A DNA stretch of 64,000 bases from Neobacillus mesonae. GTDB lineage: Bacteria > Bacillota > Bacilli > Paenibacillales > Paenibacillaceae. The stretch's first letter is position 1. Each line of letters starts with the position of its first letter. Below, one piece after another: positions 16,142 to 24,772 of this stretch. The notes under the pieces were generated by a model, which did not search any database, was not told the DNA's origin, and saw nothing but the letters and a program-made list of their open reading frames with translations. Both the position numbers and the translations under genes were made by a program. The stretch is from contig JAMBOW010000011.1 in NCBI GenBank assembly GCA_023715865.1, positions 38,549-102,548 of the forward strand, given 5' to 3'.

Positions 16142-17433
16142 GCTGGAAACCCTCCTTTTAATTTTTGAATCGCATGGATAAATACGTCAGGCTTGCCGAA
16201 TCCGCCAGCCTTGGTAATAACATGCAGGTCATTTACGCCTAAGAATTTCGAAATCGGAACGCCGATTTCAAGCTCGTCCAACAATTCAAAGCCTCCGATG
16301 TTCCATTTCATGCAGATTTGCTTAGCTGTATCTCCGCCAGTCATGGATACACCTTTGAAATAACCATTCTCAAGCAGCTTGGCACAGATTTCCCCGATCG
16401 CACGAACAATTTCATTGCTGACCTCGGTGTGATTAAGCCCTCTAGCTTCACCTGTTGCGCGTGCTTGTTCAATATCCGGCTGTTCTGCTGTGGAGTAGAT
16501 GACGATATCCTTGCCCTCTAGTGCTTTTGTCTTCACTTCTTCAAACACACGGTTGATTTCTTCATCACGGTCCGCTTGCTCTGATACAGCTTTATAAGAG
16601 TTAAATCGTACCGGATAAACATCCGTCAGCTCAAGCAGCTGTTTAAGCTGTGCACGAGAATTCTTGTTCACACTGCCGACTACCGTAAGGATCGGTCCCG
16701 GATTTGGCGCGATCGAAAGCTCTATAGGATTGCTGGAAATACCGTAGTGATGTGGCAGGTAATTTGCAATGCCTGCAGATCCTGCCCACGCGAAACTAAA
16801 ATCGAGCTGTTTCGTTATTTGAAGAATGAGCTCCAGATGCATTTCCTTCGTGGAGTCAACCAGCACATATGGAATGCTGTTTCTTTTAAAGTACTTCAGT
16901 TTATTTTCGATGTGGTCTTTCCCTGCTTCCAGATCACTGGCCGTAATTTCACCGATTTCATACTTGGTTTGCAGTTTAAGCAAATCCGGAAGATAGGAAT
17001 GGGTGACCGGCGTCTTGGGATCATTAGCGATTTCCGTTTCTGCCAAAGGCACACCGTTCAAGTAATGGGTAGCATTGAGAATTGTACGATTATTTTTGGG
17101 ATAGCCGGGAGCGATCATCATAAAGTCAGGCTTCACCACGTCATACAAAGCATCGATTTCAGATCCGATATTTCCGCGCATCGTAGAATCCATTTTTTTA
17201 AAAATGGTATCAAATCCGGCGTCTGTTAAAAACTTGGCTGCCTGGTTTACCCGCTGATAAGCTTCGTCCGAGGCAATGGAGCGGCTGTCTGTATCAAAGA
17301 CGACGGCATCATAGTTATCAATGTTGTCCCCGTCCATATCGAATAATACGCTGGTTTTTAAGCCATGACGAGCGAGCTGAACTCCGCTGTCATTGGCTCC
17401 TGTCAAATCATCTGCGATAATTGCTAATTTCAT
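16138..17433 (-). CDS. Four-carbon acid sugar kinase, DUF1537 family
   Basis: A 431-residue DUF1537 protein. The N-terminal sugar-acid-binding domain begins IIADDLTGANDSGVQLA, with DTDSRS, KKMDSTMRGNIGSEI and MIAPGYPKNNRT. The C-terminal nucleotide-binding domain carries VVGSVN, SMTGGDTAKQIC and VITKAGGFG. These kinases (DtnK/DenK) phosphorylate D-threonate or erythronate at O-4, and the product is the substrate of the downstream PdxA2. The start overlaps nothing upstream; the KdgT-type permease ends 52 bases before it. GGAGGAGG precedes the ATG. Confidence 0.9.
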   Translation of the reverse strand: MKLAIIADDLTGANDSGVQLARHGLKTSVLFDMDGDNIDNYDAVVFDTDSRSIASDEAYQRVNQAAKFLTDAGFDTIFKKMDSTMRGNIGSEIDALYDVVKPDFMMIAPGYPKNNRTILNATHYLNGVPLAETEIANDPKTPVTHSYLPDLLKLQTKYEIGEITASDLEAGKDHIENKLKYFKRNSIPYVLVDSTKEMHLELILQITKQLDFSFAWAGSAGIANYLPHHYGISSNPIELSIAPNPGPILTVVGSVNKNSRAQLKQLLELTDVYPVRFNSYKAVSEQADRDEEINRVFEEVKTKALEGKDIVIYSTAEQPDIEQARATGEARGLNHTEVSNEIVRAIGEICAKLLENGYFKGVSMTGGDTAKQICMKWNIGGFELLDELEIGVPISKFLGVNDLHVITKAGGFGKPDVFIHAIQKLKGGFPA

Positions 17434-17485
17434 GCAGTTACCTCCTCCTAAAAAGCTGATTGGATAGAGGGGTTCTTAAATACCT

Positions 17486-18469
17486 CTATGCTGCTGGGTT
17501 GTTATATTTTTCGACGCCGCCTGACTTTTCCAGTCTCTTAGACAGGAAGCCGATGAAGATGGGCAGCAGGATCGCCGTGGTCACGACACTTGCGGCAATT
17601 TGTACGGTAGCGATTTCAGCAATTGGTCCGAAAGATGCATTGGCTGCTACGATCGCAGCAGGTGTACCTACCGCATTACCAGCTGTTGAGCCTTCGGAAG
17701 CGCCAACAATGGGATTCCAGCCGATGGCTTTGAAAAGAAGGTAGCCAATACCTCCAGTAAGCAATACAGTCAGAACGCCAAGCAGAATACCGCTGAGTCC
17801 GCCTTGAATGATGGATGAGAAGTTGATACCCATACCCAAAGAGAAAGCGAAGAAAGGAACCAGCTTGTCACTGCCTTTATGCAGCCAATCTGCCATGTTG
17901 CGGTCCAGGTTACCAATGACTACACCAACGATCAGCGGCAATAGTACCGCTACGAAAGACATTGGAGAGAACATGCCCTCAGCAAAGCCCATAGCACCGA
18001 AGATAGAGAGAGCAACCATTGTGAGGAACGGTCCATCACTTAATGCAAGGAAAGGGTAGGCTGCTTTGTCATCCTCTTTCCCGTATTGTCCAGCTAACGC
18101 AATATACAGTCCGCCATTTGAGTTCGTCATCGCCGCAATAATAGCGAGAGGGGCGAGACCTAAGAATAATCCATTTGAATCTGCAAATAAAATAGCAATC
18201 AAACCAAATAGTGCACCGAGTGCCCATTTGAACACAAGCAGTGTAACCCCTTTACCAACAGACGAACCTGCCGTTTTAAAGGTGATTTGTGTTCCGGCAA
18301 TCAACAAGAAAAGCGCAATAAGTGTACTCGAGCTGTTTACGAACAAGGCTTCAGTGAAGCCGCCAATCCGCAAGGCATTTGGTGCGAAAGTGTTTATACA
18401 TGCTCCGATTAGGAGGGGAACAACCATCATACCGCCAGGAATACGATCTAATGTCGCTTTAATTTTCAT
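17486..18469 (-). CDS. kdgT: 2-keto-3-deoxygluconate permease-family transporter
   Basis: A 327-residue membrane protein of the KdgT family (PF03812). It has about ten hydrophobic segments and begins IPGGMMVVPLLIGACINTF, with AAMTNSNGGLYIAL and LSDGPFLTM in the middle and a Gly-rich C-terminal span EGSTAGNAVGTPAAI. It would import a sugar acid by proton symport. Because the operon continues into a four-carbon acid kinase and PdxA2, its substrate here is more likely D-threonate or a similar aldonate than 2-keto-3-deoxygluconate. AGGAG lies nine bases before the ATG. Confidence 0.88.
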   Translation of the reverse strand: MKIKATLDRIPGGMMVVPLLIGACINTFAPNALRIGGFTEALFVNSSSTLIALFLLIAGTQITFKTAGSSVGKGVTLLVFKWALGALFGLIAILFADSNGLFLGLAPLAIIAAMTNSNGGLYIALAGQYGKEDDKAAYPFLALSDGPFLTMVALSIFGAMGFAEGMFSPMSFVAVLLPLIVGVVIGNLDRNMADWLHKGSDKLVPFFAFSLGMGINFSSIIQGGLSGILLGVLTVLLTGGIGYLLFKAIGWNPIVGASEGSTAGNAVGTPAAIVAANASFGPIAEIATVQIAASVVTTAILLPIFIGFLSKRLEKSGGVEKYNNPAA

Positions 18470-18498
18470 AAATATTAGCTCCTTGTGTAATCGTTTTA

Positions 18499-18521
18499 TT
18501 GAAGCGCTTGCAGTGATTATA
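18499..18521 (-). promoter_or_regulatory. Promoter -10 and overlapping cre-like site of the kdgT operon
   Basis: On the minus strand TATAAT (18521-18516) is a perfect -10, but 17 bases upstream there is no good -35, which suggests activator dependence. The sequence TGCAAGCGCTTCAA (18512-18499) starts at the expected transcription start and resembles the CcpA cre consensus around an AGCGCT core. Further upstream TGTTGC occurs twice (18600-18595 and 18546-18541), a candidate binding motif for the adjacent PrpR-like regulator. Confidence 0.5.
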
Positions 18522-18610
18522 CTATCTCAAGTTGTTTATTTTAGCAACATTTATTTTTTGTAAATGTGATTAAAATGTGAATATGTTTAAAAATGCAACA
18601 CCGATAAGCA

Positions 18611-18651
18611 AGAAAAAAAGCGTAAACTTAAATTATTCTTTAAGTTTACGC
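18611..18651 (-). terminator. Intrinsic terminator overlapping the regulator's stop codon
   Basis: On the minus strand GCGTAAACTTAAA and TTTAAGTTTACGC form a perfect 13-bp stem with loop GAATAA, followed by seven T. The 5' arm lies within the last codons of the regulator gene and the loop contains its stop codon. Confidence 0.92.
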
Positions 18652-20315
18652 CAAAGCGTGGCTCGATTAATCCCTAATCGTTCAGCCGCTTTCGATTGAT
18701 TATTATTTTCTTCTTTAAGCACGTACTGGATAATTTCTTTTTCCATCTCTTTTAATGTGCCTGAGAGCTTTACAGGATTTGCCCTTTCCTGTCCATCTAA
18801 CAATCGTGCTAGAGTTTCGGCTGAAATGACATAATCCGTTTCATTCATAGCAGCCTGCTTGATCAGCTGCTTCAACTGGCTTATCGACATGTGTGCCGCT
18901 CTTTGCTGGATAAGCTGTAATGCATCATCCTTTATCTTCACTGCACTCGTACCGTATTTCTGATAATAATCACCTAAAAAATGCTGGATCAACGAAGGCA
19001 GATCATCCAGTCTATCTGAAAGTGTCGGCATGATAATGGTATTCAGCTTAATGTGCTGTGGCCAATGATTGTCTAGAGATTGTTCACTGATAATAAATAC
19101 CCCAACTTGATTATTAAAGCATGCCTGAATAAATGAAATCAGTTCCGGATCCTCTATACGGTGTTCTACATGGTTCAATTCTACATTCCGTACTTTGGAC
19201 AGTGGAATCTCACTAAGAATTCCCGGGGGAACCTGAGCCAGGTCGATCTGCAGCAGCAAACCGCCGTCGGTGTACAATTGATGAATGTATTTCACAATAA
19301 AGGATTTCCCTGTATCATTCTCACCCATGATATGAATGGGCTCGTGATGCTTATACAGTGTTTTGATATGATTTAACACGGTGTGCATGGCAGCAGATTC
19401 GGCTACAATAGGCTCGGCCAATGTCTCATGATAGGCTGTAATGCCGAGGTGAGAAGAGGCATAGGGCTGTCCTTTTTCAAGAGAATACACCTTATAGCTT
19501 TTATTGTTTAGGGTTGTTTCATAAGCGTTGACTGTGAGCTGGTAATCATCAACCATAAAGACATTCTGAATCTTGGACTTGTGAAAATCGATGTTCGTAT
19601 TGGTCACATATATATGGTTCTCTGTTAACGGATTGTGCACAAAGTCAGCTAACTGCTCAAATACGACTTCATTCTGGTCATTAAGTATAACGAGATTCGG
19701 GTGTTCCTTGATGACAAGATCATTTAATATAACTGAAATTGTATTGTTTTTGTTCAAATAGCGATAAATGAGCTGAGCATCATCTAAAGCTCTCAAGATC
19801 GATTCTTTACCGGAATGGATAAGAAGTCCCTTCAAACCATACGCTGTCGCCGTGTTTACGGTTATCACGTCCCCAACGATCTGGCGGTAACCCGCTGCTT
19901 TCAGCTCAAGCAGTAACCTTGCAACATCCTCGGAACTATGTATGGTATAAACCTTTAATGGCAAATCCATCAAATCAATAATGGATTGTGCACCAGTTGT
20001 AATATTAGAAAAGCCGACAATAGCCGTTTGTCCATTGAACTGGCTCGCCAAAGTCAGCGAACGGATCATATCGTATCCGGAAAGATGGACATCGATCACG
20101 GGAATCGTCACTGCTTCCTTGATCAGTTGAGCCGTTCCGCCGCGGCTGATAATAATCTCGGCCCCATTTTTCTCGGCAATGGCGGCGAGCTCGGCCCCTT
20201 TGCTCAAGTCGCCAACTGCATATTGAATATCTAGTTGGGGAAAAAGAGGAATGCAATCTTGTATAATGGAAATCATCGCTTCATAAGGAGCAATAATGTA
20301 GACATGTGTACGCAT
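18633..20315 (-). CDS. PrpR-N domain regulator with degenerate AAA+ domain and Fis-type HTH
   Basis: A 560-residue regulator. Residues about 1-180 match the PrpR_N sensory domain (EIIISRGGTAQLIK, GFSNIT, GYRQIVGD). A PAS-like linker follows. Residues about 310-480 correspond to a sigma-54 activator AAA+ domain, but the Walker A reads GENDTGKS and the segment that should contain GAFTGA and the Walker B GGTLFLDE is shortened and lacks both. The C-terminus is a clear Fis-type helix-turn-helix (NNQSKAAERLGINRATLWRKL). Without GAFTGA it should not remodel sigma-54 polymerase, so it probably acts as a conventional activator or repressor on the kdgT operon, whose promoter has a sigma-A -10. It is transcribed in the same direction, 163 bases upstream of that operon. 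Confidence 0.88.
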   Translation of the reverse strand: MRTHVYIIAPYEAMISIIQDCIPLFPQLDIQYAVGDLSKGAELAAIAEKNGAEIIISRGGTAQLIKEAVTIPVIDVHLSGYDMIRSLTLASQFNGQTAIVGFSNITTGAQSIIDLMDLPLKVYTIHSSEDVARLLLELKAAGYRQIVGDVITVNTATAYGLKGLLIHSGKESILRALDDAQLIYRYLNKNNTISVILNDLVIKEHPNLVILNDQNEVVFEQLADFVHNPLTENHIYVTNTNIDFHKSKIQNVFMVDDYQLTVNAYETTLNNKSYKVYSLEKGQPYASSHLGITAYHETLAEPIVAESAAMHTVLNHIKTLYKHHEPIHIMGENDTGKSFIVKYIHQLYTDGGLLLQIDLAQVPPGILSEIPLSKVRNVELNHVEHRIEDPELISFIQACFNNQVGVFIISEQSLDNHWPQHIKLNTIIMPTLSDRLDDLPSLIQHFLGDYYQKYGTSAVKIKDDALQLIQQRAAHMSISQLKQLIKQAAMNETDYVISAETLARLLDGQERANPVKLSGTLKEMEKEIIQYVLKEENNNQSKAAERLGINRATLWRKLKE

Positions 20316-20462
20316 ATGTATCCTGCCTTTATTTATTACGAACTTTAATTCTTGCTCATCTTATTATAACTAACTTGTGAACCAATCGCATCCGCGAACT
20401 AAGATTACGGTAACTCTATGATCAATATGGCTTCAGACAGCTGGAGTGAGAGGTTTATAGGA

Positions 20463-20840
20463 TCAATCTTTTTCTCTCTGGGCTGCTTTCTTCAGCTTCG
20501 CAAGATTTTGAATCAAATCTCGGAGGGTAGATTCAACAACGGGATCACCTCGTAGTTGAACATTATAATTTTCCTCTGTTTCTTTGATCATTTTTAGGAT
20601 ATATTCTTCTTGAGGAGCGGATTCATACTCAGTTTTCTGTTCTCTTCCATTAAGCCCATCCATGGATACTTCATACAGATCGGCAATTTTTTGCAGCATA
20701 TCTAGATCAGGTTCTCTGATACCGTATTCCCAGTTAGCATAGGTGCTGCTTCTTTTTAACCCCAGCTTCTTGGATACGAATACCTGAGACCATCCTCTTT
20801 TTTCTCTCTCTTGTTTCAGGCGATCTCCTAGCACGGACAT
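20463..20840 (-). CDS. Xre-family transcriptional regulator
   Basis: A 125-residue protein. Residues about 8-62 form an HTH_3 domain (LKQEREKRGWSQVFVSKKLGLKRSSTYANWEYGIREPDLDML), followed by a charged helical tail of about 60 residues rich in Glu and Lys that may dimerise or bind a ligand. It is SlrR/SinR-like in general layout but not identifiable further. GGGAGGGAG precedes the ATG. It is divergent from a Spo0E-like phosphatase gene, and the 280 bases between hold three copies of one palindrome covering that gene's promoter, so it probably represses the phosphatase. Confidence 0.88.
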   Translation of the reverse strand: MSVLGDRLKQEREKRGWSQVFVSKKLGLKRSSTYANWEYGIREPDLDMLQKIADLYEVSMDGLNGREQKTEYESAPQEEYILKMIKETEENYNVQLRGDPVVESTLRDLIQNLAKLKKAAQREKD

Positions 20841-20898
20841 AATGGACTCCCTCCCAAAGAGTTAGTTTAGCATTGTTACACAGAAAAAATGATTATTT

Positions 20899-20965
20899 AC
20901 ACAATAAGTGTTGACATACACACAATGTGTAGCTAATATAGGAGTAATCAATACACTATATGTGT
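20899..20965. promoter_or_regulatory. Three ACAC-N5-GTGT operators
   Basis: Palindromic sites at 20899-20911, 20918-20930 and 20953-20965 all read ACAC, five A/T-rich bases, GTGT. Their centres are 19 and 35 bases apart. They cover the -35, spacer and start region of the rightward promoter and sit about 60 to 120 bases from the xre start. They are the likely binding sites of the adjacent Xre protein. Confidence 0.65.
20911..20939 (+). promoter_or_regulatory. Sigma-A promoter of the Spo0E-like gene
   Basis: TTGACA (20911-20916), 17-base spacer, TAATAT (20934-20939). The -35 is perfect. Two of the three palindromic operators overlap it, so binding there would block RNA polymerase. The transcript leader before the gene is about 175 bases. 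Confidence 0.75.
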
Positions 20966-21121
20966 AAAAATTTCAAAAATTAGTTAAAAAAGTGTGGAGA
21001 TTTTAAAAAATATTAAGATTTTTACACACAACAGTAAGTTTTTGTGTCCAGATTGGTCTCATCAAGCTTTTTGCTAATGCTGACACAGATCGTGTAAGAT
21101 AATCATGCTAAGGGGGAATCC

Positions 21122-21301
21122 ATGTTGGGGAAGACTTCAATACATTCGCTCATCGAAAAGAAAAGGAATGAGCTTAATACTCTGGCGGATTGGTATGGTT
21201 ATGATTCTGAAATTGTGCTAGCTAAATCACGAGAAGTAGACGACGATATTAATAAGTATTACAGCCTTGTTAAACGGAAGAGGACTAAGGATAATAAATA
21301 A
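21122..21301 (+). CDS. Spo0E-like aspartyl-phosphate phosphatase
   Basis: A 59-residue protein that fits the Spo0E family: an N-terminal helix IEKKRNELNTLADWYGYDSEIVLAKS followed by the signature SREVDDDINKYY, equivalent to the SQELDxLI..Y motif. These short two-helix proteins dephosphorylate Spo0A~P and delay sporulation. The start ATG follows AAGGGGGAATCC. The Glu/Gln-Leu-Asp core is SREVD here, a conservative change; the Asp that binds the metal/acyl-phosphate site is retained. It is controlled by a strong promoter covered by putative Xre operators. Confidence 0.8.
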   Translation: MLGKTSIHSLIEKKRNELNTLADWYGYDSEIVLAKSREVDDDINKYYSLVKRKRTKDNK

Positions 21302-21431
21302 TAACATGTTAGAGTGAGGTAATTTCGCCTTAATTGCTGTTAAAGTCCAGTTCTTCAGTAAGCTTGTTTTTAGTTGTGAGTTGATTTGCTGCAGCTTTTA
21401 AAAGGGCTAATACATATAGTGATTTTACTGT

Positions 21432-21460
21432 GACCCATTCCTAGAATGGGTCCTTTTTGT
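21432..21460 (+). terminator. Intrinsic terminator after the Spo0E-like gene
   Basis: GACCCATTC and GAATGGGTC form a perfect 9-bp stem with a CTA loop, followed by CTTTTTGTTTT. It separates the phosphatase from the glycosidase gene. Confidence 0.9.
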
Positions 21461-21481
21461 TTTCATTTGTTAACAGAATCT

Positions 21482-21557
21482 TTCAATTTCCTGCTAGAAT
21501 CTGTTACTATGGAACAGTGTAGGTAAACGTATTCAGCACGCTTTGCAAACGCCTACA
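21482..21557 (+). promoter_or_regulatory. Promoter with two LacI/CcpA-type operators before GH3 gene
   Basis: A plausible sigma-A promoter is TTCAAT (21482-21487), 17 bases, TACTAT (21505-21510). Just downstream, GGTAAACGTATTCA (21522-21535) and TGCAAACGCCTACA (21544-21557) each match 12 of 14 positions of the cre consensus TGWAANCGNTNWCA; centres are 22 bases apart. They could bind CcpA or a dedicated LacI-family repressor. Confidence 0.55.
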
Positions 21558-21637
21558 CCTTTAAACTATGTACTTCATTATTAACATATTCAGGATGTAA
21601 CGTATCACTAGAAGAAGACAATCCAGGAGGGAATCAT

Positions 21638-24427
21638 TTGAGCTCACAACTTATCGGTGTTCCGCTAGAGGGTTTTGCAGAATTCAGCAGAAAGGTAGCA
21701 GCAGAAGGAGCAGTTCTGCTTAAAAATAACGGTCAAGTTCTTCCTATACAAGCTTCCGAAAACGTTTCAGTTTTTGGTAGAACCCAGGTGAATTACTATC
21801 GCAGCGGCACAGGATCGGGCGGAAGTGTAAATGTAACCTACACGACGAATCTGCTTGATGGCCTGCGGGCAAAGAAACAAATTCATGTTAACGAGGATTT
21901 GGCGGCAGTATACGAACAATGGATTGAGCAAAACCCGTTCGATAACGGTGGAGGCGGCTGGGCGGCTGAGCCTTGGCATCAAAAGGAAATGCTCTTAACA
22001 GATGAATTGGTTTCTGCAGCAAGACAGAAGTCGGCTAAGGCCATTGTTGTCATCGGACGAACGGCTGGTGAAGATCAGGATAATGCGAATGAACAGGGAA
22101 GCTATCAGCTGACCGATGACGAACAAGCCATGCTCAAGATGGTGACAAAGTATTTTGAACAAACCGTCGTTGTCCTTAATGTCTCAAATATTATCGATAT
22201 GAGCTGGCTGAATGATACAAGCCATGTCAACCCGATTCCGTGTGTGATCTACTCATGGCAGGGCGGAATGGAAGGCGGAAATGCCATTGCAGACGTACTT
22301 GTCGGTGATGTGACACCGAGCGGTAAACTGACGGATACGATTGCCTATTCCATAGAGGATTACCCTTCAACCCGCAACTACGGGAATGAGTTCAAAAATC
22401 TTTACGAAGAGGATATCTATGTAGGATATCGTTATTTCGAAACCTTCTCTCCGGACAAAGTTCAGTTTGCATTTGGTTATGGCCTGTCCTATACCACCTT
22501 CTCGGTAGAGCCTGAAGAAGCGAAGCGGGTAACAAGAGCTGGGGCAGAGTACATTGAAATCAAGGTAACTGTCAAGAATATTGGAGATACCTATTCAGGT
22601 AAAGAGACGGTTCAAGTCTACTACGAAGCTCCTCAAGGAAAGTTGGGTCAGCCTGCCCGAGCGCTTGCTGCTTTTGCTAAAACAGGGCTCCTTCAGCCGG
22701 GTGAGTCCGAGCATCTGACACTGAGTTTTTCTGTGCACTCCATAGCTTCCTATGATGACAGCGGAGTGACTGGATACCGTTCCGCTTATGTGTTGGAAGA
22801 GGGAAGCTACCTAATCTACGTCGGCAATAGCGTTAAAAACCTGAACGCAGTGCGTGTAGATGGAGAGGACGGATATGTAGTAGAACAGCTGATCGTGGTG
22901 GAGCAGCTGCAAGAAGCGATGGCGCCAACAGACAGCTTTAATAGAATGATGCCAGGTGCCCGCAAAGCGGATGGGACCTATGAATTGACAGCTGGAGAAG
23001 TATCAACTAGACATATCTCGCTTGCAGAACGAATTGAAAAGAATCTGCCAGCTACTCTAACGCAAACGGGAGATCAAGGGTACAAGCTGAGAGATGTGCA
23101 CGAGCAGAAAGTTAGTATGGAAGATTTTATTGCCCAGCTCAGCGATCAGGATCTGGCCGCTATTGTGAGAGGAGAGGGCATGAGCAGTCCTCTCGTTACT
23201 CCGGGGACAGCTTCAGCGTTTGGCGGCGTAAGTGACAGTCTTCTTAGCTTAGGTATTCCAGTGGGCTGTACTGCTGACGGACCATCCGGCATTCGAATGG
23301 ACAGCGGTCAACAGGCGACCCAGGTTGCCATCGGTACGTTGCTCGCCGCGACCTGGAATGTTGAATTGGTAGAAGAGCTCTACGTTATGGAAGGTCAGGA
23401 ACTGCTTCGGAATGAAATTGATACTTTGCTGGGACCTGGACTTAATATTCGCCGCAGTCCGCTGAATGGGCGAAACTTTGAGTATTTTTCGGAAGACCCG
23501 CTAGTTACAGGGTTATTCGCCGCTGCTTGTACAATCGGGATTCGCAAGGGCGGCTCAAACGCGACATTGAAGCACTTTGCCTGCAATAATCAGGAGAAAT
23601 ATCGCAGCAAGGTCGACGCGGTCGTGTCGGAGCGCGCGCTTCGTGAAATCTATTTGAAGGGTTTTGAGATTGCAGTCAAGCAGGGTGGAGCAAATTCCAT
23701 CATGACGTCCTACAATCCGATCAATGGACATTGGGCTGCCTCCAATTATGATTTGAATACAACTATTCTTCGTGGGGAATGGGGCTTTAAAGGCATCGTC
23801 ATGACCGACTGGTGGGCTGTGATGAACGATACAGCAAACGGCGGTCCGGCCGATCGCAAGAATACCAACTTTATGGTTCGCGCTCAAAATGATTTGTATA
23901 TGGTCGTCAGCAACTATGGTGCGGAAACGAATGTCTGGGGAGACAATACGATCGAATCTCTCGAGAATGGCACGTTGACTCGCGGCGAATTGCAGCGTAA
24001 TGCAATCAATATTTGTGAGTTTTTGATGCAGGCACCCGTATTTGCAAGAGATCAAGTCATTGAGGATAACGTTCAATTATTCAAGGCGAATGGTTCCATT
24101 CATTCTGAGCAGGCACAGACTGTGATGCAGGAAGATCAGATAAAAGTTGTTCCGGATGGTTCTACAGTTATTAAGGTGGAGTCTCCAGGAACTTACCGTA
24201 TTTTTGCGAATGTGATGTCTCCGGATAGGGAACTGGCACAGAGTGCATGTAACCTGATTCTGAACGATCAAGTGGTGACAACGATCCAGACGAACGGTAC
24301 AGAAGGCAAATGGATGAAGCTGAAGCAGGTTAAAGTGGAGCTCGAAGCAGGACTGTATGAGCTGAAGTTTGAGCATATTAAACCAGGGATGCATATCGAT
24401 ACTATTGAATTCAAGCAAGTGCAGTAA
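21638..24427 (+). CDS. GH3 beta-glucosidase with swapped domain order
   Basis: A 929-residue glycoside hydrolase family 3 enzyme without a signal peptide, so probably intracellular. The domains are in reversed order: the GH3 C-terminal sandwich first (about residues 15-290; VVIGRTAGEDQDN, YSWQGGMEGG, FGYGLSYTTF), then an Fn3-like domain (about 305-410), then the catalytic TIM barrel (about 490-790; PLNGRNFEYFSEDP, LKHFACNNQE). The nucleophile is Asp724 in VMTDWW. A C-terminal beta domain (about 820-929) resembles a carbohydrate-binding module. It begins at TTG with CAGGAGGGAATCA upstream. It would hydrolyse beta-glucosides or related oligosaccharides; the exact sugar is not evident. Confidence 0.9.
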   Translation: MSSQLIGVPLEGFAEFSRKVAAEGAVLLKNNGQVLPIQASENVSVFGRTQVNYYRSGTGSGGSVNVTYTTNLLDGLRAKKQIHVNEDLAAVYEQWIEQNPFDNGGGGWAAEPWHQKEMLLTDELVSAARQKSAKAIVVIGRTAGEDQDNANEQGSYQLTDDEQAMLKMVTKYFEQTVVVLNVSNIIDMSWLNDTSHVNPIPCVIYSWQGGMEGGNAIADVLVGDVTPSGKLTDTIAYSIEDYPSTRNYGNEFKNLYEEDIYVGYRYFETFSPDKVQFAFGYGLSYTTFSVEPEEAKRVTRAGAEYIEIKVTVKNIGDTYSGKETVQVYYEAPQGKLGQPARALAAFAKTGLLQPGESEHLTLSFSVHSIASYDDSGVTGYRSAYVLEEGSYLIYVGNSVKNLNAVRVDGEDGYVVEQLIVVEQLQEAMAPTDSFNRMMPGARKADGTYELTAGEVSTRHISLAERIEKNLPATLTQTGDQGYKLRDVHEQKVSMEDFIAQLSDQDLAAIVRGEGMSSPLVTPGTASAFGGVSDSLLSLGIPVGCTADGPSGIRMDSGQQATQVAIGTLLAATWNVELVEELYVMEGQELLRNEIDTLLGPGLNIRRSPLNGRNFEYFSEDPLVTGLFAAACTIGIRKGGSNATLKHFACNNQEKYRSKVDAVVSERALREIYLKGFEIAVKQGGANSIMTSYNPINGHWAASNYDLNTTILRGEWGFKGIVMTDWWAVMNDTANGGPADRKNTNFMVRAQNDLYMVVSNYGAETNVWGDNTIESLENGTLTRGELQRNAINICEFLMQAPVFARDQVIEDNVQLFKANGSIHSEQAQTVMQEDQIKVVPDGSTVIKVESPGTYRIFANVMSPDRELAQSACNLILNDQVVTTIQTNGTEGKWMKLKQVKVELEAGLYELKFEHIKPGMHIDTIEFKQVQ

Positions 24428-24477
24428 AGGAAGGTAATACAACGGTTATTGTTAGGGAATATTCATGGCATAATATG

Positions 24478-24513
24478 AATGAGGCCTCTGTCAAAAACAG
24501 GGGTCTCTTTGTA
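24478..24513 (+). terminator. Weak terminator candidate after GH3 gene
   Basis: GAGGCCTCTG and CAGGGGTCTC can pair with several G-T pairs around TCAAAAA, followed by TTTGT. A weak structure. Confidence 0.4.
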
Positions 24514-24605
24514 TGTTTTATTACTTAGAGCACCTTTAAATGAAAGTTGTCGAATGATTGGGCAGAGTGCCTATAACAATGAGTACATATGAAATAATTT
24601 TGTGA

Positions 24606-24635
24606 TTGACAACAATCCGACACATGGGATATATT
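24606..24635 (+). promoter_or_regulatory. Promoter of the adhesin gene
   Basis: TTGACA (24606-24611), 18-base spacer, TATATT (24630-24635). Transcription from about 24642 would give a leader of about 205 bases that contains the riboswitch described next. Confidence 0.65.
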
Positions 24636-24699
24636 GGGTTGGTTGAATTTACACTATTGAATCAATGAAAGCGGCTACCCTGCTAATACGAAAATAACA

Positions 24700-24772
24700 T
24701 ATTTGGCACCCTAATCGAAAGATTAGCTCGCAAAGCCCAGGAGTCTAACAGTCTTAACTTATGATCGTCCGG
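24700..24772 (+). promoter_or_regulatory. Class-I cyclic-di-GMP riboswitch (GEMM-I) upstream of adhesin gene
   Basis: The aptamer hallmarks are present: GGCA, a hairpin CTAAT-CGAAAG-ATTAG with the GAAA tetraloop, then CTCGCAAAGCC, then a second hairpin whose arms carry TCTAAC and TTATGATC, resembling the tetraloop receptor. The conserved GCAAAGCC block lies at 24730-24737. The class is known to bind c-di-GMP and to control motility and adhesion genes. It is followed at once by an intrinsic terminator, and GCCCAG at 24735-24740 in the aptamer is exactly complementary to CTGGGC at 24797-24802 in the terminator, offering a ready anti-terminator. Confidence 0.82.

Noticed and set aside
24660..24680. 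GAAAGCGGCTACC upstream of the adhesin riboswitch as a cre site
   Set aside because: Only half of the consensus matches and the sequence is downstream of the promoter without symmetry.
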